Both the position numbers and the translations under genes were made by a program. A DNA stretch of 64,000 nucleotides from Amycolatopsis sp. 2-15 (GTDB lineage: Bacteria > Actinomycetota > Actinomycetes > Mycobacteriales > Pseudonocardiaceae): the NCBI RefSeq assembly GCF_030285625.1, contig NZ_CP127294.1:8402001-8466000 (forward strand). Reading direction: 5' to 3'. Positions within the stretch are counted from its first letter, which is position 1. Each line of letters opens with the position of its first letter. A model generated the notes under the pieces. It worked only from the letters and a program-made list of their open reading frames with translations. It made no database searches and was not told the origin of the DNA. Below are positions 34,486 to 42,573 of this stretch, piece by piece.

Positions 34486-35451
34486 GTGCCCGTCCCGAGC
34501 TACCGCGACCTGTGCGCCAGGACCGACGCCCCGGCCGGTTCCAGCTGGGGTGTGTTCGAGCGGACGCCCGAACGCGGGATGGCGAACTTCGCGCAGGCGT
34601 CGCAAGTGGTGTCGGCAGCGGGCCTCGTGCGCCACGGCACGGTGTTCAACCTCGACTACCCGCTCGACGCGTTCGACCCGTCGGTGGTCTGGCGGAGGCC
34701 GCCGGAGCAGACGATCACGTCCTCGCACGCCGACCAGCGAGACGACTACGTCGACCACCTGTGGCTGCAGGCGAGCTCCCATGTGGACGGACTGCGCCAC
34801 CGCCGCCACCACGAAGCCGGCTTCTACCAGGGCGTTCCCGACGCCGAGATCGTTGCCGGCACCCCAGCGCTGGGTGTCCAGCGGTGGGCCGAGGATCCGA
34901 TTATCGGCCGCGGGGTGCTGGTGGACCTCGCGCGGTTCCGGGAGTCGCAGGGCTCGGGAATCGACCACGCGGCCGGTGAACCGCTGCCGCTGGGTCTCGT
35001 CGAGCAAACGCTGGCCTGGCAGGGCGTGACCCTGCGCGAGGGCGATCTCCTCCTGCTGCGCACCGGCTGGGCCGAATGGTATCTGTCCGAATTGGACACC
35101 GCCGGCCGCGAGGCGATCGGGAAGGCGAGCCGCTGCACGGGTCTCGCGCAGTCCCGCGACCTCCTCGCGTGGTTCTGGGACCACCGCCTGGCCCTCGTCG
35201 CCTCCGACACCTTCGCGTTGGAGGCAATGCCGCCGCCGCCGGACCCGCGGTTCGGCGGCCCCCACGAGTCCGGCATGGTGCACCAGGACCTCATCGGGCT
35301 CCTGGGCCTGCCCATCGGCGAGCAGTGGAAGCTCGACGCGCTGTCCGCCCACGCCGCCGGCACTGGTCGCCACACGTTCCTCGTGGTGGTCAAACCGCTG
35401 AACCTCGTCGGCGGCGTCGGCTCGCCGGCCAACGCGGTCGCGATCTGCTGA
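34486..35451 (+). CDS. Cyclase-family metal-dependent hydrolase
   Basis: 321 aa from GTG 34486, which has AAGGAG 9 nt upstream; a GTG at 34462 overlapping the MFS stop is possible but less well placed. Family of putative cyclases/KynB-type amidohydrolases: the metal site corresponds to LQASSHVDGLRHRRHHEAGFY, with His-Val-Asp and downstream His. The C-terminus ends in the family-like FLVVVKPLNLVGGVGSPANAVAI. Members hydrolyse N-formylkynurenine, isatin or lactone-like rings. As last gene of the operon it could open a lactone to the hydroxy acid that the upstream enzymes degrade; the substrate is inferred. Confidence 0.82.
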   Translation: MPVPSYRDLCARTDAPAGSSWGVFERTPERGMANFAQASQVVSAAGLVRHGTVFNLDYPLDAFDPSVVWRRPPEQTITSSHADQRDDYVDHLWLQASSHVDGLRHRRHHEAGFYQGVPDAEIVAGTPALGVQRWAEDPIIGRGVLVDLARFRESQGSGIDHAAGEPLPLGLVEQTLAWQGVTLREGDLLLLRTGWAEWYLSELDTAGREAIGKASRCTGLAQSRDLLAWFWDHRLALVASDTFALEAMPPPPDPRFGGPHESGMVHQDLIGLLGLPIGEQWKLDALSAHAAGTGRHTFLVVVKPLNLVGGVGSPANAVAIC

Positions 35452-35512
35452 CGCGTTTCCCGACGGTTCGTAAAGCACTCCTTCAGAGACTCTGATTCCC
35501 TCGAGGAGTCCT

Positions 35513-36490
35513 TCACAGGCCTTCACCGCGCAAGGTTTCCGACGGGCCACAGCCGTAGAGACGGCGATGTTCGGCAGAGAACCGCCCGGCGTTGCCGAAG
35601 CCCCACCGCGCCGCGACGGACGCCACCGTCGTCTCCTCCGGCGAGCGCTCACGCAGCTCGGCGTGCGCCCGGCGCAGCCGTGTCTCCCGCAGGTACGCCA
35701 CGGGCGACGGCCGCCCCGCCCGGCTGAACGCGGCCTGCAGCCCGCGCACGCTCAGCCGCGCGGCGGCCGCAATCTCGAGCAGCCCGATGTCCTCGGCGGC
35801 GTTCAGCTCGATGAACGCCTCGGCGCGCCGCACGGCCGCCGGTGACACCCGGCCCGCCGGCTCGGTTTCCGGTTCGCCGACCGTGTTCGGGTACGCCTCC
35901 AGTAGCGCGGTCGCCGCGAGCCGGAACAGCTGCGCGGCGAGCAGTGGGCTGCCCGCCATCCCGTCGTCCGACCGCGTTTCCTCCAGCAGCAGCCGGGTCG
36001 CGGTATCCCACCGGCGCGCGGCGGCGGCCGACGCGGCGGCACCGAGCGCGAAGCGGACCGGCCGCGGTTCGTCCCACCCGCGCAGCTCGGCGGCGATCCG
36101 TTCGAGCCCGTCGCGGTCCAGCACGGTGTTGAGCACCTCGGCGCTGTCGTACCACCGCAGCTGGTACGAGCCGTACGCGTCCATCACCAGCGCGCCCGAT
36201 CCGGCGCCGACCAGGCCCTCGGCGGTCGAGCGGACGGCGAAGCGGCCTTTGAGCGGACGCGTGACGAGCACGAAGTCGTCGAAGGGCACCGGGTCCACGC
36301 GCACCTCCGCCCCGCCGTACACGAGGTCGAACAGCCGCACCTTGGCGAAGCCGCGCGAGCTCTGCCGGCAGACGAACCCCCGCGCGCCGCCGACGAGGTC
36401 GAGCCGGTGCGGGCAGTAGACGTCGCTGAGCCGCGACCGCGCCTCGTCCGGATCGCGCGTGTCGACCTCGGGTTTCACGACCGCACCCAT
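35513..36490 (-). CDS. AraC-family regulator
   Basis: 325 aa, ATG at 36490. The N-terminal half is an AraC-binding-like beta domain (YCPHRLDLVGG..; LFDLVYGGAEVRVDPVPFDDFVLVTRPLKG). The last 100 residues hold the double HTH: IGLLEIAAAARLSVRGLQAAFSRAGRPSPVAYLRETRLRRA and VASVAARWGFGNAGRFSAEHRRLYG. It is divergent from an aryl-CoA-ligase gene and probably activates it in response to an aromatic acid; the shared gap 36491-36589 is AT-richer (CGTAAATTGTATTACAG) than its surroundings. Confidence 0.9.
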   Translation of the reverse strand: MGAVVKPEVDTRDPDEARSRLSDVYCPHRLDLVGGARGFVCRQSSRGFAKVRLFDLVYGGAEVRVDPVPFDDFVLVTRPLKGRFAVRSTAEGLVGAGSGALVMDAYGSYQLRWYDSAEVLNTVLDRDGLERIAAELRGWDEPRPVRFALGAAASAAAARRWDTATRLLLEETRSDDGMAGSPLLAAQLFRLAATALLEAYPNTVGEPETEPAGRVSPAAVRRAEAFIELNAAEDIGLLEIAAAARLSVRGLQAAFSRAGRPSPVAYLRETRLRRAHAELRERSPEETTVASVAARWGFGNAGRFSAEHRRLYGCGPSETLRGEGL

Positions 36491-36589
36491 GGCCCGGCCC
36501 CCTTCGGCCGCTCTAGCGTCTTCCTGACGATCGTAAATTGTATTACAGTGGCGTTCTCTTGACGGCCGCCACGGGAGATGAGGTCAGCC

Positions 36590-38224
36590 GTGCAGCTCAC
36601 GCCCAGTGCCCACTCGGATACGTTCTGCCGGGACAACTTGCCTCCCTTCGACCAGTGGCCGCACCTGCTCTTCGAGCTTCCCGAACTGCACTACCCCGAT
36701 CGGCTCAACGCCGCAACCCGCCTGCTCGACGGAGCGGTCGCGCAATGGGGCCCCGACCGGCCCGCGGTGCTGTCGCCGACGAGCAGCTGGACCTACGGCG
36801 AGCTGCTCGCCCGCGCCAACCAGATCGCGGGCACGCTGGTCAGCCTCGGCGTGGTGCCGGGCAACCGCGTGCTGCTGCGCGGCCCGAACACGCCGTGGCT
36901 CGCCGCGTGCTGGCTCGGTGTGCTCAAGGCCGGCGCGGTCGCCGTGACCACGATGCCGATGCTGCGTACGCACGAGCTGACCAAGATCGTCGACGCGTCC
37001 TCTCCCGCCCTCGCGCTGGCCGACCACCGCTACACCGAGGACCTGCTGCCGTTCGCCCTGCCGTTGCTCGCCTTCGGCGGCGACTCCCCCGACGACCTCG
37101 CGGCCCGGTGCGAGACGCAGCCCCCCACGTTCGCCGACGTCGAGACGGCCGCCGACGACGTGGCGATCCTGGCCTTCACCTCCGGCACCACCGGGCGGCC
37201 CAAGGCCACCATGCACTTCCACCGCGACCTCATCGCCATCGCGGACACGTTCTCGCGCCACCTCGTGAAGCCCGAGCCCACCGACCTGTTCACGGGCACG
37301 CCACCGCTCGCGTTCACGTTCGGCCTCGGCGGGCTGCTCGTGTTCCCGCTGCACGCGGGCGCGGCCACGCTGCTGGTCGAGCGCGCGACCCCGCTGGAGC
37401 TGGCCGACCTCGCGGCGGCCCACGGCGTCACGGTGCTGTTCACCGCCCCCACGGCCTACCGCGCGATCCTCGCCTCCGACCGAAGAGCCTCGCTCTCAGC
37501 GCTGCGCCGCGCGGTCTCGGCGGGTGAGGCGCTGCCCGAGAGCGTGGCCGTCGACTTCCACGAGGCCACCGGCCGCCGGCTCATCGACGGCATCGGCAGC
37601 ACGGAAATGCTGCACGTGTTCATCTCCGCGGCCGACGAGGACACCCGCCCGGGCTCCACCGGCCGCGCCGTACCGGGGTTCCGCGCGCGGATCGTGGACG
37701 ACGAGGGCCGCCCGGTGCCCGACGGCACGCCCGGCCGGCTCGCCGTGCAGGGCCCCACGGGCTGCCGCTACCTCGCCGACGACCGCCAGACCGTGTTCGT
37801 GGAGGACGGCTGGAACCTCACCGGCGACACGTATGTGCGCGACACCGACGGCTACTTCCACTACCGCGCTCGCAGCGACGACATGATCGTGTCTTCGGGC
37901 TATAACATCGCCGGCCCTGAGGTCGAGGAAGTCCTCCTGGCCCACCCCGACGTGCTGGAGTGCGCGGTGGTCGCCGCGCCGGACGAGGCGCGCGGGTCGA
38001 TCGTGGCGGCCTACGTGGTGCTGCGCGAAGGCGCGGACAGCGGCGCCGCGATGGTCAAACAACTGCAGGACTTCGCGAAATCCGTTGCGGCGCCGTACAA
38101 GTACCCGCGGCGGGTCGAGTTCGTGACCGAGTTGCCGCGCAACCCCAGCGGCAAGGTGCAACGGTTCCTCCTGCGCCGCCGGGCGGCCGGGCAGTCCACG
38201 CAACCGCAGCCCGCCAGCCCCTGA
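36590..38224 (+). CDS. Benzoate/2-aminobenzoate-CoA ligase family protein
   Basis: 544 aa from GTG 36590, with GAGG 6 nt upstream (ATG 36578 lacks spacing to GGGAG). The N-terminus (SAHSDTFCRDNLPPFDQWP) is that of 2-aminobenzoate-CoA ligases. ANL motifs: FTSGTTGRPKATMHF, GIGSTEMLHVF, RSDDMIVSSGYNIAGPEVEE and the catalytic Lys in RNPSGKVQRF. It forms an aryl-CoA from an aromatic acid and ATP. The box operon 33 kb away needs benzoyl-CoA and has no ligase beside it, so this enzyme could supply it; whether the true substrate is benzoate, anthranilate or another arene is open. Confidence 0.88.
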   Translation: MQLTPSAHSDTFCRDNLPPFDQWPHLLFELPELHYPDRLNAATRLLDGAVAQWGPDRPAVLSPTSSWTYGELLARANQIAGTLVSLGVVPGNRVLLRGPNTPWLAACWLGVLKAGAVAVTTMPMLRTHELTKIVDASSPALALADHRYTEDLLPFALPLLAFGGDSPDDLAARCETQPPTFADVETAADDVAILAFTSGTTGRPKATMHFHRDLIAIADTFSRHLVKPEPTDLFTGTPPLAFTFGLGGLLVFPLHAGAATLLVERATPLELADLAAAHGVTVLFTAPTAYRAILASDRRASLSALRRAVSAGEALPESVAVDFHEATGRRLIDGIGSTEMLHVFISAADEDTRPGSTGRAVPGFRARIVDDEGRPVPDGTPGRLAVQGPTGCRYLADDRQTVFVEDGWNLTGDTYVRDTDGYFHYRARSDDMIVSSGYNIAGPEVEEVLLAHPDVLECAVVAAPDEARGSIVAAYVVLREGADSGAAMVKQLQDFAKSVAAPYKYPRRVEFVTELPRNPSGKVQRFLLRRRAAGQSTQPQPASP

Positions 38225-38239
38225 GCGGGGCCGAGCCCG

Positions 38240-38692
38240 TCAGTGCGACCGGGCGGGGATCAGGTTCCACCCGAGGGTGACCACGGTGCCGTCCGCGCCG
38301 GGCGTGATGTCGGCGTGGTCGGCGCTCGCCCGCAGCAGCAGAAGCCCCCGGCCGCGCAGCGACACGGGGTTCGGGTCGTCGACCGGCGCGCGCCAATGCC
38401 CGTGGTCGGTGATCACGACCTCGACGCGGTCCGGCCGCACCACGGCTTCGAGGTCGAGCAGACCCCGCCCGTCGCCGCCGTAGGCGTGGTCCGCGACGTT
38501 GGCCAGCGCTTCGTAGCTGGCGAGCACGATGTCCTGGGCCCGGTCCTCAGGCACGCCCGCCGCGCGCACCCACGCCGTGAGCCGGTGGCGCAGCGCCCGC
38601 AGGGCACCCGGCTCGGCCACGACGTCGCGGCAGCTCAGCGGGGTCCCGCCCGGCTGGATGTCCTCGGACGGGTTGTCTTCGGGCAGGGCCAC
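38240..38692 (-). CDS. Anti-sigma-factor-like ATPase (RsbW family)
   Basis: 150 aa from GTG 38692 behind GGAGG. GHKL/HATPase_c_2 fold: N-box ASYEALANVADHAYGG, then VVITDHGHWRAP and LRGRGLLLLRASADHADI (G1/G2-like). Such kinases bind a sigma factor or phosphorylate a STAS antagonist. The STAS gene lies immediately upstream, 2 nt away. Last gene of the five-gene signalling operon from 42375. Confidence 0.86.
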   Translation of the reverse strand: MALPEDNPSEDIQPGGTPLSCRDVVAEPGALRALRHRLTAWVRAAGVPEDRAQDIVLASYEALANVADHAYGGDGRGLLDLEAVVRPDRVEVVITDHGHWRAPVDDPNPVSLRGRGLLLLRASADHADITPGADGTVVTLGWNLIPARSH

Positions 38693-38694
38693 GC

Positions 38695-39069
38695 TCAGAC
38701 CTCCGTTCCCGAAGCGAGCGCCTCGTCGACGGTGGTGAACAGGCCGATCCACGTGTCGAGCCCGGTGCTGGTGAGCGGCCGCGTCGTGATGTGCGACGTG
38801 CTGACCACGCGCAGCCCCCGCTCCCCCAGCCGCTGGTGCGCCGCGGCCAGCACCTGGAGCCCGGCCGAGCTGAGGAAGGTGACCTTGCGCAGGTCGACCA
38901 CGAGCGCCTCGGGGCTCTCGTCGACCACGCCGGTCACGATCTCGTCGAGCTCGGGCGCGGTGACGAGGTCGATCTCGCCCGCGACGGTCACCACGGCGGC
39001 CCGCTCGTGCCACCGCACCGTGACCAGCAGGTCGCCGGATTCGGGCACATCCCGGGGAGAAGACGTCAC
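38695..39069 (-). CDS. STAS-domain anti-sigma factor antagonist
   Basis: 124 aa, GTG start. STAS fold: AAVVTVAGEIDLVTAPELDEIV, VVDLRKVTFLSSAGLQVLAAAHQ. The segment equivalent to the phosphorylation loop of SpoIIAA (D-S-S-G-L) reads S-S-A-G-L, so the usual phospho-acceptor position is Ala and the preceding Ser would have to serve. It would release a sigma factor by binding the RsbW-like protein encoded next. Lies 47 nt after the response-regulator gene. Confidence 0.88.
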   Translation of the reverse strand: MTSSPRDVPESGDLLVTVRWHERAAVVTVAGEIDLVTAPELDEIVTGVVDESPEALVVDLRKVTFLSSAGLQVLAAAHQRLGERGLRVVSTSHITTRPLTSTGLDTWIGLFTTVDEALASGTEV

Positions 39070-39116
39070 GAGATCCCATCGTGCAGGATCGCCGCCGAGC
39101 GCGCCACTGCCGGCGC

Positions 39117-39554
39117 TCAGCGCGGCAGCTTCACGACGGTGACGAAGAAGTCGTCGATCTGGCGCACGACCTCCACGAACCGGTCGAAGTCCACGGGCTT
39201 GGTCACGTACGCGTTGGCGTGGAGGTCGTAGCTGCGCAGGATGTCCTCCTCCGCCTCCGACGTCGTCAGCACGACGACCGGGATGCTGCGCAGCTCCGGC
39301 GTCGCCTTGACCTCGGCGAGCACCTCGCGCCCGTCCTTGCGGGGCAGGTTGAGGTCCAGCAGGATCAGGCCCGGGCGCGGCGCGTCGGCGTACTGGTCCT
39401 CGCGGCGCAGGAACTGCAGGGCCTCGACCCCGTCGGCCACCACGTAGAGCGCGTTGCGGATCTTGTGGTGCTCGAAGGCCTCCTGCGTCATCAGCACGTC
39501 GCCGGGGTCGTCCTCGACGAGCAGAATGTCGATGGGGGCCATGGTTTCGGTCAT
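39117..39554 (-). CDS. Single-domain response regulator (Rcp1-like)
   Basis: 145 aa: a receiver domain only, no output domain. Acidic pair in [10 protein letters not shown], phospho-Asp in [18 protein letters not shown], Thr/Ser in [13 protein letters not shown] and Lys in [14 protein letters not shown]. The layout, with the R-K-D-G loop, is that of Rcp1-type partners of phytochrome-like or CHASE3 kinases. ATG overlaps the histidine kinase stop by ATGA, so the two are made together; output probably runs through protein contact. Confidence 0.92.
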   Translation of the reverse strand: MTETMAPIDILLVEDDPGDVLMTQEAFEHHKIRNALYVVADGVEALQFLRREDQYADAPRPGLILLDLNLPRKDGREVLAEVKATPELRSIPVVVLTTSEAEEDILRSYDLHANAYVTKPVDFDRFVEVVRQIDDFFVTVVKLPR

Positions 39555-41149
39555 GCGTCCTCGTTCCCGGTTCGGGTCTCGATCAGGGGCTCGGTCTGCT
39601 CGGTCTCCCCGGTTTCCGCCTCGGGCGCCGGATCGAGCACGGGCAGGGTGAAGTGGAAGCAGCTGCCTTCGGTCACGTCGGTGTCGAGCCAGATGCGGCC
39701 GCCGTGGAACTCCACGATCTTGCGGCACATCGCGAGCCCGATCCCGGTGCCACCGTAGGCCGACTTGCTGTGCAGCCGCTGGAAGATCACGAAGATCCGC
39801 TCCGCGTACTGCTCTTCGATGCCGATCCCGTTGTCCGACACGGAGAACACCCACTCTTCGCCCTGGCGCTCGGCGGTCGCGCGGACGACGGGCGGGGCTT
39901 CGCCGTGGAACTTGAGCGCGTTGTTGACCAGGTTCTGAAACACGGCCGTGAGCAACGGCCCCTCGCCCCGCACCTCGGGCAGCTCGCCGCGCTCGACGCG
40001 CGCGCCGGTCTCTTCGATCACGGGCTCGAGGTTGCCGAGCGCGTCGGCGAGCAGCTTCCCGGTGTCCACCACGGTCAGCTCTCCCGCGCGGCGGCCCACG
40101 CGGGAGAAGGAGAGCAGGTCGTTGATGAGGTTCTGCATGCGCTTGGCGCCGTCGACGGCGAAGGCGATGTACTGCTCGCCGCGTTCGTCGAGCTGGCCCT
40201 TGTAACGACGTTCGAGCAGCTGGCAGAAGCTCGCCACCTTGCGCAGCGGCTCCTGCAGGTCGTGCGAAGCGACGTACGCGAACTGCTCGAGGTCCGAATT
40301 GGACCGTTCGAGCTCCTGCGTGCGGGTGTCGAGCAGCTCGTGCGCGTGTTCCAGTTCGCTGACCTCGCCGACGATCCGCAGGCGCATCGCGTCGACGTCG
40401 GCGCCGAGCTCCACCAGCTCGCGCGGACCGCTGCCGTGCACGGGCCGGTGGATGTCGTCGGCGTCGGACACCGCGCGGACCTCGGAGGCCAGCCGCGTGA
40501 TCGGCCCCGTGATCACACGGCGCAGCCAGACCCACAGCAGCACGAACAGGATCACCACTAGCCCGGCGATCACGAGCAGCAGCACCGTGAGCTGGGTGGC
40601 GGCGCCGTTCAGGTCGACCCGGCCGGAGTCCCGCGCGGCGGACAGGTGCGCGGACAGCGTGTCGAGGGTGGCCCGGACCTGGTCGAACAACGTCTTGCCG
40701 GCGTCGGCCGCGCCGGGCCCGGGCGGCGGAGCTCCGGGTGACGCCGGCTTCGTGACCGCGTCCTGCCACGCGCCCGCCGCCCGCAGCACGGACTCGAGGT
40801 CGTCGCCGATCCGGGTACCAGGCAGCGCGCCGAGGCGGCGCAGCTCGGCCACGGCGGCGGCCTGCTGCGCGCGGCCCGCCAGGTAGGGGTCGAGGAAATC
40901 GCGTTGCCCGGTGAGCAGGAACCCGCGGATGCCGGTCTCCTGGTTCAGCAGCGCCTGCGACAGCGCGTTGGCCTGCAGCAGCTGCGGGCCGCTCTGGTCG
41001 AGCAGGCGTGTGCGGGCGTCGTTGAGGTTGCCCACCGCGAGGACGCCGCCGGCGACCGCCGCCAGCAGGAGCACCACCTCGACGAGGCCGACCACCGAGA
41101 CCCAGCGGCGGATCGGCCAGTGCGGCTGTGCTCGGACGGACCGGCTCAT
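39551..41149 (-). CDS. Membrane sensor histidine kinase (CHASE3-HAMP-HisKA-HATPase)
   Basis: 532 aa. TM1 about residues 18-40, then an extracytoplasmic helical CHASE3-like domain ([28 protein letters not shown]), TM2 about 185-210 ([22 protein letters not shown]), HAMP, a coiled linker, H-box [24 protein letters not shown]-box [14 protein letters not shown]1 [12 protein letters not shown] and G2 [10 protein letters not shown]. Signals from outside the membrane are passed to the receiver encoded next and perhaps to the REC domain of the phosphatase encoded upstream. Overlaps the phosphatase gene by 4 nt. Confidence 0.93.
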   Translation of the reverse strand: MSRSVRAQPHWPIRRWVSVVGLVEVVLLLAAVAGGVLAVGNLNDARTRLLDQSGPQLLQANALSQALLNQETGIRGFLLTGQRDFLDPYLAGRAQQAAAVAELRRLGALPGTRIGDDLESVLRAAGAWQDAVTKPASPGAPPPGPGAADAGKTLFDQVRATLDTLSAHLSAARDSGRVDLNGAATQLTVLLLVIAGLVVILFVLLWVWLRRVITGPITRLASEVRAVSDADDIHRPVHGSGPRELVELGADVDAMRLRIVGEVSELEHAHELLDTRTQELERSNSDLEQFAYVASHDLQEPLRKVASFCQLLERRYKGQLDERGEQYIAFAVDGAKRMQNLINDLLSFSRVGRRAGELTVVDTGKLLADALGNLEPVIEETGARVERGELPEVRGEGPLLTAVFQNLVNNALKFHGEAPPVVRATAERQGEEWVFSVSDNGIGIEEQYAERIFVIFQRLHSKSAYGGTGIGLAMCRKIVEFHGGRIWLDTDVTEGSCFHFTLPVLDPAPEAETGETEQTEPLIETRTGNEDA

Positions 41150-42375
41150 CGCACGGCCCCCTCACGACCTTGGAGGTGCGTGAGCATGGTGAGGGCGACG
41201 TCGTCGTCGAGCGGGCCGGCGTTGAGCTCCTCGACGCGGGTGATGAGCCGGTCGAGCACCACGCCGTGGCCGGTGTCCGGGCCGGCCTCGCGCAGGAGCG
41301 CGACGAGCAAGCGCGCCATCTCCTCGTGCCCGAGGCGCTCCGCTCCGCCACCGACGCGGCCCTCGAAGATGCCGTCGGTGTAGAGCACGAGCGACCAGCC
41401 GGGCTCGAGGTCGACGTCCAGCGGGTCCCAGCGCGCGTCCGGGACCACGCCGAGCGGCACGCCCAGCTTGTCACCGGGCAGCAGACGGCCGATGCCGTCG
41501 CGGCTGATCAGCAGCGGGGGCGGGTGGCCGGCGAGGCTCATCCGCGCCGACCGGCGGTCGGGGGCGACGACGACCGCGCACAGCGTCGCGAACAGCGGGC
41601 GGATCCGCTCGTGCACGAGGACGCGCTCGACCGTCGCGAGCACGCCGGCCATCGGCAGGCCGGCGAGCACCAGCGCGCGCCACGCGATGCGCAGCGCGAC
41701 GCCGAGGGCGGCCTCGTCCGGGCCGTGGCCGCAGACGTCGCCGATCATCAGGTGCACGGTGCCGTCGGTGAGCTCCACGGCGTCGTAGAAGTCGCCGCCC
41801 AGCAGTGAGCCGTTGCGGCCCGGGCGGTACTTCGACGCCAGCTCCAGGTGCGGGTCGGCGAGCAGCGGGGTGGGCAGCAGGCCGCGTTCCAGGCGCGAGT
41901 TCTCGCTGGCCAGCAGCTGCTGCTGCAGCAACTGATGCTCCACCTGCTCGGTGCGCTTGCGTTCCCACGCGTAGCGCAGCGCCTTGCCCAGCAGCGGGCC
42001 GTCGACCTGGTTCTTGCCGAGGTAGTCCTGGGCACCCGCGGCGACGGCGGCGACCCCGGTGGTCTCGTCGTTCTGCCCGGTCAGCACCACCACGGCGGTG
42101 CCGGGCGCGTGCTGGCGCAGCCGCGTGAGCCCGGTGAGGCCCATGGCGTCCGGGAGCTGGAGGTCGAGCAGGATGCAGTCGGCCACGACCGGGCCCTTGA
42201 GCGCCTCGGCGAGCGTGCGCGCCCGGGCGAGGGTGGCCGGCACCGCGGCGTCGGCGAGCAGCTCTTCCACGATCAGGGCGTCGCCGTCGTCGTCTTCGAT
42301 CAGGAGCACGCGCAACCGCGAACCCGGCGCGGCCGGATCGGCTCTGGGGACCACCGGGGAGGTGTCCCGCTCCAA
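41146..42375 (-). CDS. Receiver-PP2C phosphatase (RsbU/RsbP-like)
   Basis: 409 aa from a TTG start with poor ribosome site; a GTG 8 codons in is an alternative. Residues about 20-140 are a receiver domain ([10 protein letters not shown]; phospho-Asp in [28 protein letters not shown]). The rest is a SpoIIE/PP2C phosphatase ([60 protein letters not shown]) with the expected metal-binding Asp residues. Phosphorylation of the receiver would switch the phosphatase that restores STAS antagonists. First gene of the operon down to 38240. The 198 bp upstream show no clear promoter. Confidence 0.92.
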   Translation of the reverse strand: MERDTSPVVPRADPAAPGSRLRVLLIEDDDGDALIVEELLADAAVPATLARARTLAEALKGPVVADCILLDLQLPDAMGLTGLTRLRQHAPGTAVVVLTGQNDETTGVAAVAAGAQDYLGKNQVDGPLLGKALRYAWERKRTEQVEHQLLQQQLLASENSRLERGLLPTPLLADPHLELASKYRPGRNGSLLGGDFYDAVELTDGTVHLMIGDVCGHGPDEAALGVALRIAWRALVLAGLPMAGVLATVERVLVHERIRPLFATLCAVVVAPDRRSARMSLAGHPPPLLISRDGIGRLLPGDKLGVPLGVVPDARWDPLDVDLEPGWSLVLYTDGIFEGRVGGGAERLGHEEMARLLVALLREAGPDTGHGVVLDRLITRVEELNAGPLDDDVALTMLTHLQGREGAVR

Positions 42376-42573
42376 TGCGTTCGACAGAACAACCAGCCTT
42401 TCGGGACGCGTGCCGTGCCCGACACCACCCTCGTGCGCAGGGTCAAGGCAACACGTAGGAGAGCCCTGGCACGGACGAATCCGTACCCGGGCCCCGAGGC
42501 TGTCTTTTCAACCTCCGCTCACCCTAGCCCGACCGCGGTGTGCGGCCTATGCCGGACAGGCCGGAGTGTCCCG

